The notes: generated by a model from the letters alone, not told the origin. A stretch of DNA of 43,525 nt from Metabacillus idriensis (GCF_009674765.1 NZ_WKKF01000019.1:1-43525); one strand, 5' to 3'. Positions 25,014 to 34,380 are shown, counted from the stretch's first letter. Program-made: numbers and translations.

Positions 25014-25697
25014 TTGGAAGTTTTAAAAATCCATGATTTCCCTGAAGAAGACAGGCCCCGTGAAAGATTGATCCACGACGGTCCTGAAAGTCTTGCAAAT
25101 CACGAACTGCTTGCTATTTTGCTTAGAACAGGTTCAAAAAAGGAATCTGTTCTGCAGCTTTCAAATAGACTCCTCACTCACTTTGAGGGTTTAAGGTTTC
25201 TTAAAGAAGCATCGGTTGGGGAACTGACAAGCATCTCTGGAATAGGGGAAGCGAAGGCCGTGCAGATCCTCGCTGCTCTTGAAATGGGCAGAAGAATTAA
25301 CCGACTCACATACGAAGACAGATATGTCATCAAGTCCCCTCAAGACGGTGCGAATTATGTAATGGAAGAAATGCGGTTTTTATCACAGGAGCATTTCGTT
25401 TGCCTCTATTTAAATACGAAAAATCAAGTGCTTCACAAACAAACGGTTTTTATCGGCAGCCTTAATGCCTCGATTGTCCATCCCCGCGAAGTGTATAAAG
25501 AAGCTCTGAAACGGTCGGCAGCTTCAATTATCTGCATCCATAATCACCCCTCGGGAGACCCTACTCCAAGCCGCGAAGACATCGAAGTCACAAAAAGGTT
25601 AACAGAGTGTGGTAAAATGTTAGGAATAGAGCTTTTGGACCATCTTATTATCGGTGAGCAAAAATATGTGAGTTTAAAAGAAAAAGGATATTTGTAA
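25014..25697 (+). CDS. radC: RadC/YsxA JAB-domain protein
   Basis: The 227-residue protein has an N-terminal helix-hairpin-helix-like part (LTSISGIGEAKAVQILAALE) and a JAB/MPN-like metal site, IICIHNHPSGDPTPSRED, with the HxHPSG-x7-D pattern intact. Despite the name, a DNA repair role is not established for this family. The start is TTG after GGAGGAGACG. The order maf-radC-mreB is as in B. subtilis. Confidence 0.93.
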   Translation: MEVLKIHDFPEEDRPRERLIHDGPESLANHELLAILLRTGSKKESVLQLSNRLLTHFEGLRFLKEASVGELTSISGIGEAKAVQILAALEMGRRINRLTYEDRYVIKSPQDGANYVMEEMRFLSQEHFVCLYLNTKNQVLHKQTVFIGSLNASIVHPREVYKEALKRSAASIICIHNHPSGDPTPSREDIEVTKRLTECGKMLGIELLDHLIIGEQKYVSLKEKGYL

Positions 25698-25700
25698 CAC

Positions 25701-25728
25701 TTTTATTTTTGCGTAATTACGCTATAAT
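25701..25728 (+). promoter_or_regulatory. Possible mreB promoter with a 12-bp palindrome
   Basis: TATAAT (25723-25728) directly follows the perfect palindrome GCGTAATTACGC (25711-25722). The -35 region TTTTAT (25701-25706) is weak. The placement of the palindrome between the two boxes would suit an operator. Confidence 0.45.
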
Positions 25729-25816
25729 AATGTTTATGAGTTTTTTTAGTTCTCATATGACATTTGAAAATAAATAGTAGAAAGTAATTCGGTTTTTAGA
25801 AAGGGAGATACATCTG

Positions 25817-26839
25817 ATGTTTGGAATTGGGACAAGAGACCTTGGTATAGATTTGGGTACAGCAAATACCCTTGTTTTCGTTAAAGGAAAAGGAATTGTG
25901 GTTCGTGAACCTTCTGTTGTAGCGATGCAGACAGACACTAAGTCTATCGTTGCAGTAGGAAACGACGCAAAAAATATGATTGGACGCACACCTGGAAATG
26001 TTGTGGCGCTCCGCCCGATGAAAGACGGCGTAATTGCCGATTATGAAACAACTGCATCAATGATGAAGTATTACATAAAACAAGCAACAAAAGGTAAAGG
26101 TGTTTTCGCAAGCAAGCCTTATGTTATGGTCTGTGTTCCTTCCGGCATTACAGCAGTAGAAGAGCGTGCAGTCATTGACGCGACAAGACAAGCAGGCGCA
26201 CGTGATGCTTATACGATTGAAGAGCCGTTTGCAGCTGCAATCGGTGCGAATCTTCCTGTCTGGGAACCGACTGGAAGCATGGTAGTTGATATTGGCGGAG
26301 GAACGACAGAAGTGGCGATTATTTCTCTTGGAGGAATTGTTACGTCTCAATCTATCCGCGTTGCCGGTGACGAAATGGACGATGCCATTGTCAATTATAT
26401 CCGCAAAACATATAACCTAATGATTGGTGACCGTACTTCAGAATCTATTAAAATGGAAATTGGTTCTGCAGGGTCCGCTGAAGGTGTTGATAATATGGAC
26501 ATTCGCGGCCGTGATTTATTGACAGGTCTTCCAAAAACGATTGAAATTACCGCTAAAGAAATTGCAGAAGCTTTGCGTGATACGGTCAATTCAATTGTTG
26601 ATTCTGTTAAAAATACACTTGAAAAAACACCGCCTGAGCTTGCGGCGGATATTATGGACCGCGGCATTGTTCTTACTGGAGGCGGAGCTTTGCTTCGCAA
26701 CATTGATAAAGTGATCAGCGAAGAAACAAACATGCCTGTTTTAATTGCAGAAAACCCGCTTGATTGTGTTGCAATCGGTACAGGGAAAGCTCTTGAGCAT
26801 ATTCATTTGTTCAAAACAAAAGCAAGAGACAGCCGCTAA
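25817..26839 (+). CDS. mreB: MreB, actin-like rod-shape protein
   Basis: The 340-residue MreB/Mbl-family ATPase organises lateral wall synthesis under the membrane. The phosphate-1 loop is [17 protein letters not shown] near the N-terminus. The phosphate-2 motif is [14 protein letters not shown], and the adenosine motif is [13 protein letters not shown]. The ATG follows AAAGGGAGATA. It is followed at 34 bases by mreC, then mreD, minC, minD as in B. subtilis. Confidence 0.98.
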   Translation: MFGIGTRDLGIDLGTANTLVFVKGKGIVVREPSVVAMQTDTKSIVAVGNDAKNMIGRTPGNVVALRPMKDGVIADYETTASMMKYYIKQATKGKGVFASKPYVMVCVPSGITAVEERAVIDATRQAGARDAYTIEEPFAAAIGANLPVWEPTGSMVVDIGGGTTEVAIISLGGIVTSQSIRVAGDEMDDAIVNYIRKTYNLMIGDRTSESIKMEIGSAGSAEGVDNMDIRGRDLLTGLPKTIEITAKEIAEALRDTVNSIVDSVKNTLEKTPPELAADIMDRGIVLTGGGALLRNIDKVISEETNMPVLIAENPLDCVAIGTGKALEHIHLFKTKARDSR

Positions 26840-26873
26840 TTGTGAAATAAACATTAAGAGGGTGTAAAGTCAC

Positions 26874-27767
26874 ATGCCACAGTTTTTCTTGAATAAACGT
26901 CTTATCTTGTTGCTGGTTAGTATCATCTTTTTAGTGGCATTGATTGGGTATTCTTTAAAAGAAGACAGACAGCTAACATGGCCAGAACAATTTGTTAAAG
27001 ATTCAACAGGATTATTCCAAACTGTATTTCATAAGCCCGCACAATATGTAGCGGGCTTCTTTGAGAATGTCGGCGATTTGAAAAATACATATGAAGAAAA
27101 TAAATTGCTTAAAAGCAAAATTGACGAGCATATGAAAATAGAGACCGAGCTTCAAGAGCTGAAGCGGGACAATGAAAAGCTCCGGGCTGAAATCGGTGCA
27201 GAAGAATCGCTTAGAAAATATAATCCAATCGTTGCCACTCTAATTGCAAGAAATCCGGATCCTGGCCGCTGGTTTGATCTGATTACGATTGATAAAGGAT
27301 CACAGCACGGTATCCAAAAGGACATGGCCGTCATTACGGATAAAGGATTAATCGGAAAAATAAAAAATACGTCAAAATTCAATTCAACCGTTCAGCTATT
27401 AAGCTCGCCAGACCGAAAAAACCGGATTGCAGCTGAAATACAGGGCAAGGAAGGGCAGCCAAATATTTTCGGATTAATCGAAGGATATGATGAGAAGAAA
27501 AAAGCGCTGCTCCTTAAAAAAATTGAATCGGATGTTAAAATCGAAAAAGGGCAGAAGGTGGTCACTTCTGGGAGCAGCGGAATATTCCCTGAAGGACTTG
27601 TCATCGGTGAAGTCATGGAAGTAGAGCCTGATTCATACGGACTCTCGCAAATGGCCTACATTAAACCTGAAGCTGATCTTTATGATATTGATCGTGTTTT
27701 TGTTACAGAGCGAGTGAAAGAAACAATTGATATCGATAATATGGATCCAGAGGAGGAGGAAGAATAA
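26874..27767 (+). CDS. mreC: MreC, rod-shape-determining protein
   Basis: The 297-residue bitopic protein has one membrane helix at about 9-27, a coiled coil at about 70-110 (ENKLLKSKIDEHMKIETELQEL region), and two beta-rich external domains that are typical of MreC. The C-terminus is an acidic tail ending DPEEEEE. It dimerises and links MreB with the penicillin-binding proteins outside. Its stop TAA shares a base with the mreD start. Confidence 0.96.
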   Translation: MPQFFLNKRLILLLVSIIFLVALIGYSLKEDRQLTWPEQFVKDSTGLFQTVFHKPAQYVAGFFENVGDLKNTYEENKLLKSKIDEHMKIETELQELKRDNEKLRAEIGAEESLRKYNPIVATLIARNPDPGRWFDLITIDKGSQHGIQKDMAVITDKGLIGKIKNTSKFNSTVQLLSSPDRKNRIAAEIQGKEGQPNIFGLIEGYDEKKKALLLKKIESDVKIEKGQKVVTSGSSGIFPEGLVIGEVMEVEPDSYGLSQMAYIKPEADLYDIDRVFVTERVKETIDIDNMDPEEEEE

Positions 27768-28285
27768 TGAACCGCATTCTCCTTCCTCTTTTGATCTTAT
27801 TTATTTTTATTTCTGAAAGCACGTTTGTTGACTTGATTGAGCTTCCATTTACAAATGAGGACCAGGTCATCATTCCGCGCTTTGTTATGCTCTCGATCGT
27901 TTTTATCACGGCATATCACAGTCAAAAATTAGGACTGATTTACGGCCTGGTTTTTGGACTGCTGCATGACATTGTGTATACAGAAATACTTGGCATTTAC
28001 TTATTTGCCTATCCGCTATTCGCTTATTTAATTTCAAAAGCTTTGAAAGCACTGCAGGGAAATATGCTCGTTGTGCTTTTCTTGTCTTTGCTTGCTGTTA
28101 CACTTTTGGAATTCTACTCGTATGGCATTCAAATGCTGATCGGCTACTCCAATTTGCCATTCTATGATTTTACTAATCTGAGGCTTTTGCCTACAGTGGC
28201 TGCGAATTCTGTCGGGGCTGTTTTCCTGATTTATCCGATGAGCCGCTTTATATCGAGAGTCAAAAGTGATTATCTGGATGACTAG
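27767..28285 (+). CDS. mreD: MreD, rod-shape-determining membrane protein
   Basis: The 172-residue protein has about five membrane segments and the family text LGLIYGLVFGLLHDIVYTEILG, shortened here. It is coupled to mreC by a one-base overlap (ATAATGA). It works with MreC and RodA/PBP2-type enzymes in elongation. Confidence 0.95.
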   Translation: MNRILLPLLILFIFISESTFVDLIELPFTNEDQVIIPRFVMLSIVFITAYHSQKLGLIYGLVFGLLHDIVYTEILGIYLFAYPLFAYLISKALKALQGNMLVVLFLSLLAVTLLEFYSYGIQMLIGYSNLPFYDFTNLRLLPTVAANSVGAVFLIYPMSRFISRVKSDYLDD

Positions 28286-28431
28286 CGATTATTGATGAAT
28301 CACATTCTGGTTTATGGCTATCGCTGCGGCAGACATGTTGGATCATCAGCCGAATAATCAAAATTCTCTTATAAAAAAAGAGGAAGATTGCATCTATCTG
28401 TCGAAATAGTATAGTCGTTGAGGTGAACGTC

Positions 28432-29115
28432 ATGAAGGCTCAAAAACAGCAATTTGTCACAATAAAAGGTACAAAAGATGGATTAACGCTGCATCTCGAT
28501 GATTCATGTTCTTTTGAAGAACTGCTGAATGAACTTGAGCAAATGTTATCCTTAAAGCAATACATTCATGAAGATGGGCCATATATCACCGTTAACGTTA
28601 AAGCGGGTAACCGTCTGCTTCATCAAAAACAGCAGGATCAAATTGAAGCTGTTATACAAAAAAAACGGAATCTGGTTGTTGAAACGTTTGAAAGCAATGT
28701 TGTGACAAAAGATCATGCCCTGCAAATGAAAAAAGAAGCAGAGGTGGTCTCGGTTGCTAAAATGATTCGATCCGGACAGGTTCTAAAAGTTGAAGGCGAT
28801 TTGCTCCTGATCGGAGATGTTAACCCGGGCGGCACTGTTATTGCACGCGGAAACATTTTCATCATGGGAACGCTTAGAGGCATTGCGCATGCTGGATATA
28901 ACGGGAACAAGTCGGCCGTCATCGCCGCATCGGTGATGAAACCGTCGCAAATCAGAATTTGCGACATTGTAAACCGTGCACCTGATTATATTCAGACAGA
29001 AAAGCACGAGATGGAATGTGCTTACATAGATGAAAGTGAAACTATCATCATTGATCGACTGCAGCAGTTGACTCATTTACGACCTAACTTGACAAGGTTT
29101 GAAGGGGGAATTTGA
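28432..29115 (+). CDS. minC: MinC, septum-site inhibitor
   Basis: The 227-residue protein has the N-terminal domain that antagonises FtsZ (about 1-105) and a C-terminal beta-helix (VLKVEGDLLLIGDVNPGGTVIARGNI region, in parts) that binds MinD. The ATG at 28432 is chosen because AGGTGA precedes it by five bases; the frame begins nine bases earlier with GTG. It overlaps nothing and ends three bases before the minD GTG. A 146-base gap separates it from mreD with no clear terminator. Confidence 0.95.
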   Translation: MKAQKQQFVTIKGTKDGLTLHLDDSCSFEELLNELEQMLSLKQYIHEDGPYITVNVKAGNRLLHQKQQDQIEAVIQKKRNLVVETFESNVVTKDHALQMKKEAEVVSVAKMIRSGQVLKVEGDLLLIGDVNPGGTVIARGNIFIMGTLRGIAHAGYNGNKSAVIAASVMKPSQIRICDIVNRAPDYIQTEKHEMECAYIDESETIIIDRLQQLTHLRPNLTRFEGGI

Positions 29116-29117
29116 CC

Positions 29118-29924
29118 GTGGGTGAGGCTATCGTTATTACCTCTGGCAAAGGCGGAGTTGGCAAAACAACGACTTCTGCTAATTTAGGAACATCTTTAGC
29201 GATTTTAGGAAAACGCGTATGTCTCATAGATACAGACATCGGCCTGCGAAACCTCGATGTTGTGATGGGGCTTGAGAACCGCATCATTTACGATTTAGTG
29301 GATGTTGTTGATGGCCGCTGTAAAATTCATCAGGCGCTTGTAAAAGATAAACGCTTTGAAGACAGGCTCTATTTGCTTCCTGCTGCGCAGACGAGTGATA
29401 AATCGGCTGTAAATCCTGAACAAATGAAGAAGCTTGTAGATGAGCTTAAGCAAGACTATGACTATATTGTGATCGATTGTCCGGCAGGCATCGAGCAGGG
29501 TTTTAAAAACGCTGTTGCAGGTGCTGACAAGGCAATCGTTGTGACTACTCCTGAAATATCAGCAGTGCGTGATGCAGACCGCATTATCGGTTTGCTTGAG
29601 AAAGAAGAGGGCATTGAACCGCCGAAGCTGGTCATCAATCGAATCCGCAACCATTTAATGAAAAATGGGGACATGCTTGATGTGGATGAAATTGTGACGC
29701 ACCTTTCGATCGACTTAATCGGAATCGTAGCAGATGATGATGATGTCATTAAAGCGTCTAATAATGGTGAGCCGATCGCAATGGATTCAAACAACCGCGC
29801 ATCTATTGCATACCGGAACATTGCCCGCCGCATCCTGGGAGAATCCATTCCTCTGCAATCATTAGAAGATGCAAATCCAGGTGTCTTTACAAAAATAAAA
29901 CGCTTTTTCGGCGTAAGAGTATAA
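29118..29924 (+). CDS. minD: MinD, septum-site ATPase
   Basis: The 268-residue ParA-like ATPase recruits MinC to the membrane. The deviant Walker A is SGKGGVGKTT with K11 and K16. The protein ends in an amphipathic membrane-targeting helix (GVFTKIKRFFGVRV). The GTG at 29118 gives MGEAIVITSGKGG, the start used in B. subtilis, with GAAGGGGGAA seven bases upstream. TTG 29112, overlapping the minC stop, is the alternative. A terminator follows after about 50 bases. Confidence 0.98.
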   Translation: MGEAIVITSGKGGVGKTTTSANLGTSLAILGKRVCLIDTDIGLRNLDVVMGLENRIIYDLVDVVDGRCKIHQALVKDKRFEDRLYLLPAAQTSDKSAVNPEQMKKLVDELKQDYDYIVIDCPAGIEQGFKNAVAGADKAIVVTTPEISAVRDADRIIGLLEKEEGIEPPKLVINRIRNHLMKNGDMLDVDEIVTHLSIDLIGIVADDDDVIKASNNGEPIAMDSNNRASIAYRNIARRILGESIPLQSLEDANPGVFTKIKRFFGVRV

Positions 29925-29939
29925 GGAATCAAAATAAGC

Positions 29940-29957
29940 CGAAGCGCAAAATTTTAT
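29940..29957 (+). repeat. 18-bp fragment of the dispersed repeat
   Basis: CGAAGCGCAAAATTTTAT is identical to 3664-3681, the outer end of repeat copy A. Only this end is present, just before the minD terminator. Confidence 0.65.
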
Positions 29958-29971
29958 ACTTCATTTCATTC

Positions 29972-30009
29972 AAAAAGCAATCTCTGATTTTAGGAGATTG
30001 CTTTTTTTA
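29972..30009 (+). terminator. Terminator after minD
   Basis: AAAGCAATCTC pairs with GAGATTGCTTT, followed by a T run. Confidence 0.9.
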
Positions 30010-30067
30010 TATAAATTTCACTGCTGCTCCATTTTCAAAAACACATGGATGCCGTTCCGCAGGCTTG

Positions 30068-30096
30068 TCATATTCCAAAAGGACAAGGCATAAAAT
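30068..30096 (+). promoter_or_regulatory. Sigma-E promoter of spoIVFA-spoIVFB
   Basis: TCATATT (30068-30074), 14 bases, CATAAAAT (30089-30096). All seven -35 positions and seven of eight -10 positions fit the sigma-E consensus, and spoIVF is a known sigma-E operon. Confidence 0.8.
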
Positions 30097-30124
30097 TGAG
30101 TAAATGTGATTCGAGGGGATGGGT

Positions 30125-30907
30125 GTGGCAATGGGGAATCGAGCGGATGATTTGCGCAGGAGAATGGCAAAAAGAAAACGGGACCGCAGTTTAGGAGCTG
30201 AGAGGATAAAACCTCAAAAACAGCTGCCCGATTTATCATTCACAGATGATGAAGAAAAATATGGAGGCTCCGCTTATCACACTTATGATCCGGAAAGAGG
30301 CGGAGGCGGCTCCCATCCATTATTTAAACCGGATGTATTTATGTTTAAGCTGCTGATTGGAGCTTGCTTAGTTCTCGTGGCCGCCATTGTTTTTAAGAAT
30401 GATTCGCCTCCTTTTGAAAAAGTTCAGAATGTGGTCACAAGTACCTTTGAAGAGGACTTTCAGTTTGCCATGATTTCAAAGTGGTACGGTGAGCAGTTTG
30501 GCGACCCGCTTGCCCTTATTAAAACCTCTGATCAGGCACCAAAGTCTGAAGATACAGAATTCACAGCTCCAGCTTCAGGAAAAGTGCTTGAGACGTTTGA
30601 AGATAATGGCCAGGGTGTGATGGTTGAAACGAGCAGCAATCTTGTAGAAGCAATGAATGAAGGGATTGTTATTGAAATTGCTAAAAAAGAAGACTCTGGT
30701 TTGACGGTTGTCGTTCAGCATGCAGATTCAACCGAGAGCTGGTACGGCAATCTGGAGGAAGTAAATGTTTCCCTTTATGATTTTGTGGAAAGCGGAAAAG
30801 AAATCGGCAAAATCAAAGCGTCAGAAGATCAAAAGGGGACGTATTATTTCGCTATTAAAAAGGGTGATCAATTTATCGACCCGATTCAGGTGATATCCTT
30901 TGACTAA
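30125..30907 (+). CDS. spoIVFA: Stage IV sporulation protein FA (inhibitor/anchor of SpoIVFB)
   Basis: The approximately 260-residue protein has a basic N-terminus (NRADDLRRRMAKRKRDRS), one membrane helix at about 78-95, and a LytM/M23-like external domain (TAPASGKVLETFEDNGQG ... STESWYGNLEEV ... GTYYFAIKKGDQFIDPIQVISF) that ends like the B. subtilis protein. The metal-binding HxH of active M23 enzymes is not apparent, so it is non-catalytic. SpoIVFA holds and inhibits the protease SpoIVFB in the outer forespore membrane until a forespore signal cleaves it. Start: GTG 30125 has GAGGGG six bases upstream; ATG 30131 gives the B. subtilis-like MGNRAD start. Confidence 0.94.
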   Translation: MAMGNRADDLRRRMAKRKRDRSLGAERIKPQKQLPDLSFTDDEEKYGGSAYHTYDPERGGGGSHPLFKPDVFMFKLLIGACLVLVAAIVFKNDSPPFEKVQNVVTSTFEEDFQFAMISKWYGEQFGDPLALIKTSDQAPKSEDTEFTAPASGKVLETFEDNGQGVMVETSSNLVEAMNEGIVIEIAKKEDSGLTVVVQHADSTESWYGNLEEVNVSLYDFVESGKEIGKIKASEDQKGTYYFAIKKGDQFIDPIQVISFD

Positions 30908-31766
30908 ATATTTATCTGTTTTTCTTCACATTCATATTCACCCTATTCTATGGTTAATCATGGGGATTTCGATTATGACGGCTCATTTTCAGTCACTGCT
31001 GATTTTGCTGTCCATTATCCTCATACATGAACTGGGTCATGCCATGACAGCCAGACATTTCAACTGGAGACTGAAATCGATTGTTCTGCTTCCATTTGGA
31101 GGTGTGGCAGAAGTGGAGGAGCACGGGAACAGGCCTTTGAAGGAAGAGCTTTTGACAATTGCCGCAGGACCTCTGCAGCATCTTCCACTCCAGGGAGCAG
31201 CTTTCCTTTTGCAAACGGCAGGTTTTCTTAGTTATGAAACCTATCAGCTCTTTACCTTCTACAATGTCATGATTCTTCTGTTCAATTTATTGCCGATTTG
31301 GCCTCTGGACGGAGGAAAATTGCTGTTTTTGATCGTATCAATGAAGCGGTCCTATCAGGATGCTCATCGGACTATGCTTATGGTTTCAGCTGTGTCCTTA
31401 GCTCTGTATCTTCTATTTTTTCTCCTTTTTTACCCGCAGCAGCTTAATGTTTGGGTGATTGCAGGTTTCCTTATTTATTCTTTATATATGGAATATAAAC
31501 ACCGCAGTTTTGTGAGCATGAGATTTTTGCTCGAGAGATATTACGGCAACCAGCAGGACCCTGGAATATTAGAGCCGATTATTGTAGATGAAGGAGAGCC
31601 CATCTATCAAACGCTGCTGAAATTCAGACGGGGGTGCAAGCATCCGATTATTGTTGAACGAAACGGAAAGAAGCTGTTTGAGCTCGATGAAAATGAACTT
31701 CTTCATGCCTTTTTTGCTGATAAGCGGACACAATCAACTGTCGGCGAGCTGAATTATGATTATTGA
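30900..31766 (+). CDS. spoIVFB: SpoIVFB, intramembrane metalloprotease processing pro-sigma-K
   Basis: The 288-residue site-2-protease family enzyme equals the B. subtilis length. HELGH is at residues 43-47 (catalytic E44), and the third ligand is D137 in the WPLDGG motif. A C-terminal CBS-like domain (residues about 225-285) is expected to sense ATP. It cleaves pro-sigma-K in the mother cell. The TTG start overlaps the last eight bases of spoIVFA, with AGGTGA upstream. The RNase E/G gene follows at 59 bases. Confidence 0.97.
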   Translation: MTKYLSVFLHIHIHPILWLIMGISIMTAHFQSLLILLSIILIHELGHAMTARHFNWRLKSIVLLPFGGVAEVEEHGNRPLKEELLTIAAGPLQHLPLQGAAFLLQTAGFLSYETYQLFTFYNVMILLFNLLPIWPLDGGKLLFLIVSMKRSYQDAHRTMLMVSAVSLALYLLFFLLFYPQQLNVWVIAGFLIYSLYMEYKHRSFVSMRFLLERYYGNQQDPGILEPIIVDEGEPIYQTLLKFRRGCKHPIIVERNGKKLFELDENELLHAFFADKRTQSTVGELNYDY

Positions 31767-31825
31767 CGCAGGACTGATAAAATGAGTAAATATGAGAAAG
31801 ACATCTACAGAAAAGAGGATGATCA

Positions 31826-33259
31826 TTGCGTAAGTTAGTTCTAAATGCAAAAGGCAGTCAAAATCGCTGTGCACTGCTTGAAGAAAATCTAGTTCAGGAA
31901 ATTCACATTCATCATATAAACGAAACGGCCGGCAGCATATATGCGGGCCGTGTTTTAAATGTTCTTAAAGGCATGCAGGCCGCTTTTGTCGATATCGGGT
32001 TAGAAAAGAACGGATACCTTTCAGTTAATGATCTCCCCCCTGATTTGAAATCAGCCAAGCTTAATGAAGGACAGCAGCTTTTGGTTCAGGTGGCAAAAGA
32101 AGCAACTGAACATAAGGGACCGAAACTGACCGCGAGCCTTGAATTTGGCGGACAATATCTCGTATACATGCCGACTTCAGGCTATACGGCTGTTTCAAAA
32201 AAAATAGAGGATCCATCTGAAAGGGAGCGGCTCAGGTCCATTGGAACTCATTTTTGCGAAGAGAATGAAGGACTTGTTTTCCGGACTGCAGCAAGCGGAC
32301 AAGCAGAAGAAACCTTACATAACGAGTATCGATATTTGAAGAAAAAATACGAGGCTCTGCTGCATGCAAATACGAAGGCACCTGCCCTTTTAACTGAAGG
32401 CACGCCATTCTTTGACAGAATCCTGCGGGAAATCGATCCTGGTACGCTGCAGCAGATCGTGTGCGATGACAGCGATCTCGCCCTGGATTTAAAAAGCCGG
32501 TATGAGATCTTGGAAGTTGTGTTTCACCAATCAAAGCAGCCTGTTTTTGATGCGTACAAGATTGAACAGGAAATAGATAAAGCACTGAAACGGATGGTTT
32601 GGCTGAAAAATGGCGCCTATCTTGTGATCGATCAGACAGAAGCATTAACCGCTATTGATGTAAATACAGGGAAATTCTCAGGCAAGTCTTCACTGCAGGA
32701 TACGGTAAGGAAGACGAATTTAGAAGCGGCAAGAGAAGCGGCAAGACAGATCAGGCTCCGCAACTTAAGCGGAATGATCATCATTGATTTCATTGATATG
32801 CCAAGGCAGGAGGACAGGCAGGCTATTTTGCGCGAAATGCTCAGGGAAGCGAAGCTGGACAGAGTTCAAACAAAAATGCTTGGTTTTACTCAAATGAATA
32901 TTTTTCAAATGACCCGTAAACGAGTGCGTCCCGATCTTCCCTCTCTCATCACCGAACCTTGCCCGGTCTGCAGCGGCACAGGCCAAGTGCTGTCTTCTGA
33001 AACAATCGCTTTCAAAATTGAACGGGAACTATGGGAGCTGCAGTACATGGAGCATGAGGCTGCCTTAATTGAACTGCCTCCCCATGCTGCTGAAATATTA
33101 AGAGGGAAAAATGATGAACATCTTAAACGATTGGAAAAAGCCCTGCACTTTGAGATCTTTTTGAGGGAAAAGAAAGAATGGACCGATCACTATAAAATTG
33201 TGCAGCTGGGAAATCGTGAAATGATTCAGCGGCTTTTGAAAAATAAAGATAAAATATAA
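31826..33259 (+). CDS. rng: Ribonuclease E/G-family endoribonuclease
   Basis: The 477-residue protein is the length of RNase G and lacks the long RNase E tail. An S1-like domain (SIYAGRVLNVLKGMQAAFVDIG) lies near residues 38-60. The DNase I-like catalytic acids are D278 (TAIDVNTG) and D321 (IIIDFIDMP). The Zn-link cysteines C379 and C382 are in CPVCSGTG, so it looks active. B. subtilis has no RNase E/G and uses RNase Y and RNase J; some other Bacillaceae and many bacteria keep this gene next to rplU-rpmA, as here. The TTG at 31826 follows GAGGATGA. No terminator lies between it and the rplU leader. Confidence 0.95.
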   Translation: MRKLVLNAKGSQNRCALLEENLVQEIHIHHINETAGSIYAGRVLNVLKGMQAAFVDIGLEKNGYLSVNDLPPDLKSAKLNEGQQLLVQVAKEATEHKGPKLTASLEFGGQYLVYMPTSGYTAVSKKIEDPSERERLRSIGTHFCEENEGLVFRTAASGQAEETLHNEYRYLKKKYEALLHANTKAPALLTEGTPFFDRILREIDPGTLQQIVCDDSDLALDLKSRYEILEVVFHQSKQPVFDAYKIEQEIDKALKRMVWLKNGAYLVIDQTEALTAIDVNTGKFSGKSSLQDTVRKTNLEAAREAARQIRLRNLSGMIIIDFIDMPRQEDRQAILREMLREAKLDRVQTKMLGFTQMNIFQMTRKRVRPDLPSLITEPCPVCSGTGQVLSSETIAFKIERELWELQYMEHEAALIELPPHAAEILRGKNDEHLKRLEKALHFEIFLREKKEWTDHYKIVQLGNREMIQRLLKNKDKI

Positions 33260-33289
33260 TTGACATACTGGAGCCTATTTTGATAGTAT
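33260..33289 (+). promoter_or_regulatory. Sigma-A promoter of the rplU operon
   Basis: TTGACA (33260-33265), 18 bases, TAGTAT (33284-33289), directly after the RNase E/G stop. Confidence 0.65.
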
Positions 33290-33297
33290 TGTTATGT

Positions 33298-33402
33298 TAT
33301 TGATTGTAGCACCCGTGCTACAACCGCACAGATGCAGGTATAAAGTTTTTCGGATTGCTCCGGATCACCTGTTTGCTGGCGAGTCTGAGTCTAATTAGGA
33401 GG
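33298..33402 (+). ncRNA. L21 ribosomal-protein leader
   Basis: A structured 5' leader precedes rplU at the site of the known L21 leader of Firmicutes. The first hairpin is GTAGCAC(CC)GTGCTAC near 33305-33321, and a conserved-looking ACCGCACAGATGCAGG stretch follows. The leader is thought to let L21 control its own operon. The 5' and 3' borders are approximate. Confidence 0.75.
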
Positions 33403-33411
33403 TGCATAGGA

Positions 33412-33720
33412 ATGTACGCAATTATTGAAACTGGTGGAAAACAAATCAAGGTAGAAGCTGGTCAAGCGATCTACGTTGAAAAGCTTGCTGGTGAACAAGG
33501 CGACACTGTTACTTTTGACAGAGTTTTATTCATTGGCGGAGATGACGTGAAAGTTGGTAGCCCGATCGTTGATGGAGCGACTGTTACAGCGAAAGTTGAA
33601 AAACAAGGCCGCGCTAAAAAGATCACTGTATTCAAATACAAAGCTAAGAAAAACTACCGCAAAAAACAAGGTCATCGTCAACCATACACGAAACTTGTAA
33701 TTGACGCAATCAACGCTTAA
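33412..33720 (+). CDS. rplU: Ribosomal protein bL21
   Basis: The 102-residue large-subunit protein equals the B. subtilis length, with [11 protein letters not shown] at the start and the [25 protein letters not shown] basic region (in parts) near the end. The ATG at 33412 follows AGGAGGTGCATAGG. The frame extends upstream to 33355 through the leader RNA, but those codons are not used. Confidence 0.98.
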   Translation: MYAIIETGGKQIKVEAGQAIYVEKLAGEQGDTVTFDRVLFIGGDDVKVGSPIVDGATVTAKVEKQGRAKKITVFKYKAKKNYRKKQGHRQPYTKLVIDAINA

Positions 33721-33731
33721 GGCCATTTAAG

Positions 33732-34085
33732 ATGATAAAAGCAGTCATTAACCGCTCAAGCGGCGGATTAATTGAATCCTTTACATTATCTGGACATGCC
33801 GATTTCGATGTACATGGAAAGGATATTGTCTGTGCCGGAGCATCTGCCGTCACATTTGGCGCTGTTAATGCGATACATAAGTTAACAGGCATAACGCCGA
33901 TTGTTGAACAGGGAGGAGACGGAGGATTTCTTTCGTTTCAGCTGCCTCATGATCTAGAGCAAAAAGCGGGCGAACAGGCTCAGCTGCTGCTTGAAGGCAT
34001 GCTCGTATCGCTGCAGTCAATTGAATTGAACTATGGACATTTCATAAAAATTACGATAAATAACAATCAGCAGGAGGTGGACTAG
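33732..34085 (+). CDS. prp: Prp, ribosomal-processing cysteine protease (YsxB)
   Basis: The 117-residue protease has H22 (LSGHAD) and C34 ([10 protein letters not shown]), the catalytic pair known from S. aureus Prp. It removes the N-terminal extension of bL27, whose gene follows by one base. It lies between rplU and rpmA as in all Firmicutes with this pair. A good ribosome binding site is not seen at the ATG; coupling to rplU, 11 bases upstream, is likely. Confidence 0.96.
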   Translation: MIKAVINRSSGGLIESFTLSGHADFDVHGKDIVCAGASAVTFGAVNAIHKLTGITPIVEQGGDGGFLSFQLPHDLEQKAGEQAQLLLEGMLVSLQSIELNYGHFIKITINNNQQEVD

Positions 34086-34086
34086 A

Positions 34087-34380
34087 ATGTTTTTAAGTTT
34101 AGATCTTCAGTTCTTCGCTTCTAAAAAAGGAGTAGGTTCTACTAAGAACGGTCGTGATTCAATCTCTAAGCGTCTTGGCGCTAAAAGTGCGGATGGCGAA
34201 TTCGTAAGCGGTGGTTCTATCCTTTTCCGTCAACGCGGAACGAAAATTTACCCAGGTGAAAACGTTGGCCGCGGCGGTGACGACACTCTTTTCGCGAAAG
34301 TGGACGGAGTTGTACGTTTCGAGCGATTCGGACGTGACCGTAAAAAAGTTAGCGTATATCCTGTAGCACAAGAAGCATAA
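34087..34380 (+). CDS. rpmA: Ribosomal protein bL27 with Prp-cleaved N-terminal extension
   Basis: The 97-residue precursor starts [15 protein letters not shown]. The extension ending LQFF and followed by ASKKG is the known Prp cleavage site of Firmicutes. The GSTKNGRDS and [20 protein letters not shown] regions are typical. AGGAGGTGGAC precedes the ATG. A terminator follows. Confidence 0.98.
   Translation: MFLSLDLQFFASKKGVGSTKNGRDSISKRLGAKSADGEFVSGGSILFRQRGTKIYPGENVGRGGDDTLFAKVDGVVRFERFGRDRKKVSVYPVAQEA

Noticed and set aside
30119-30124. spoIVFA start at ATG 30119
   Set aside because: It touches the GAGGGG binding site with no spacing; GTG 30125 or ATG 30131 are better.
33355-33411. N-terminal extension of bL21
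   Set aside because: It lies in the L21 leader RNA; the family start [11 protein letters not shown] has the ribosome binding site.
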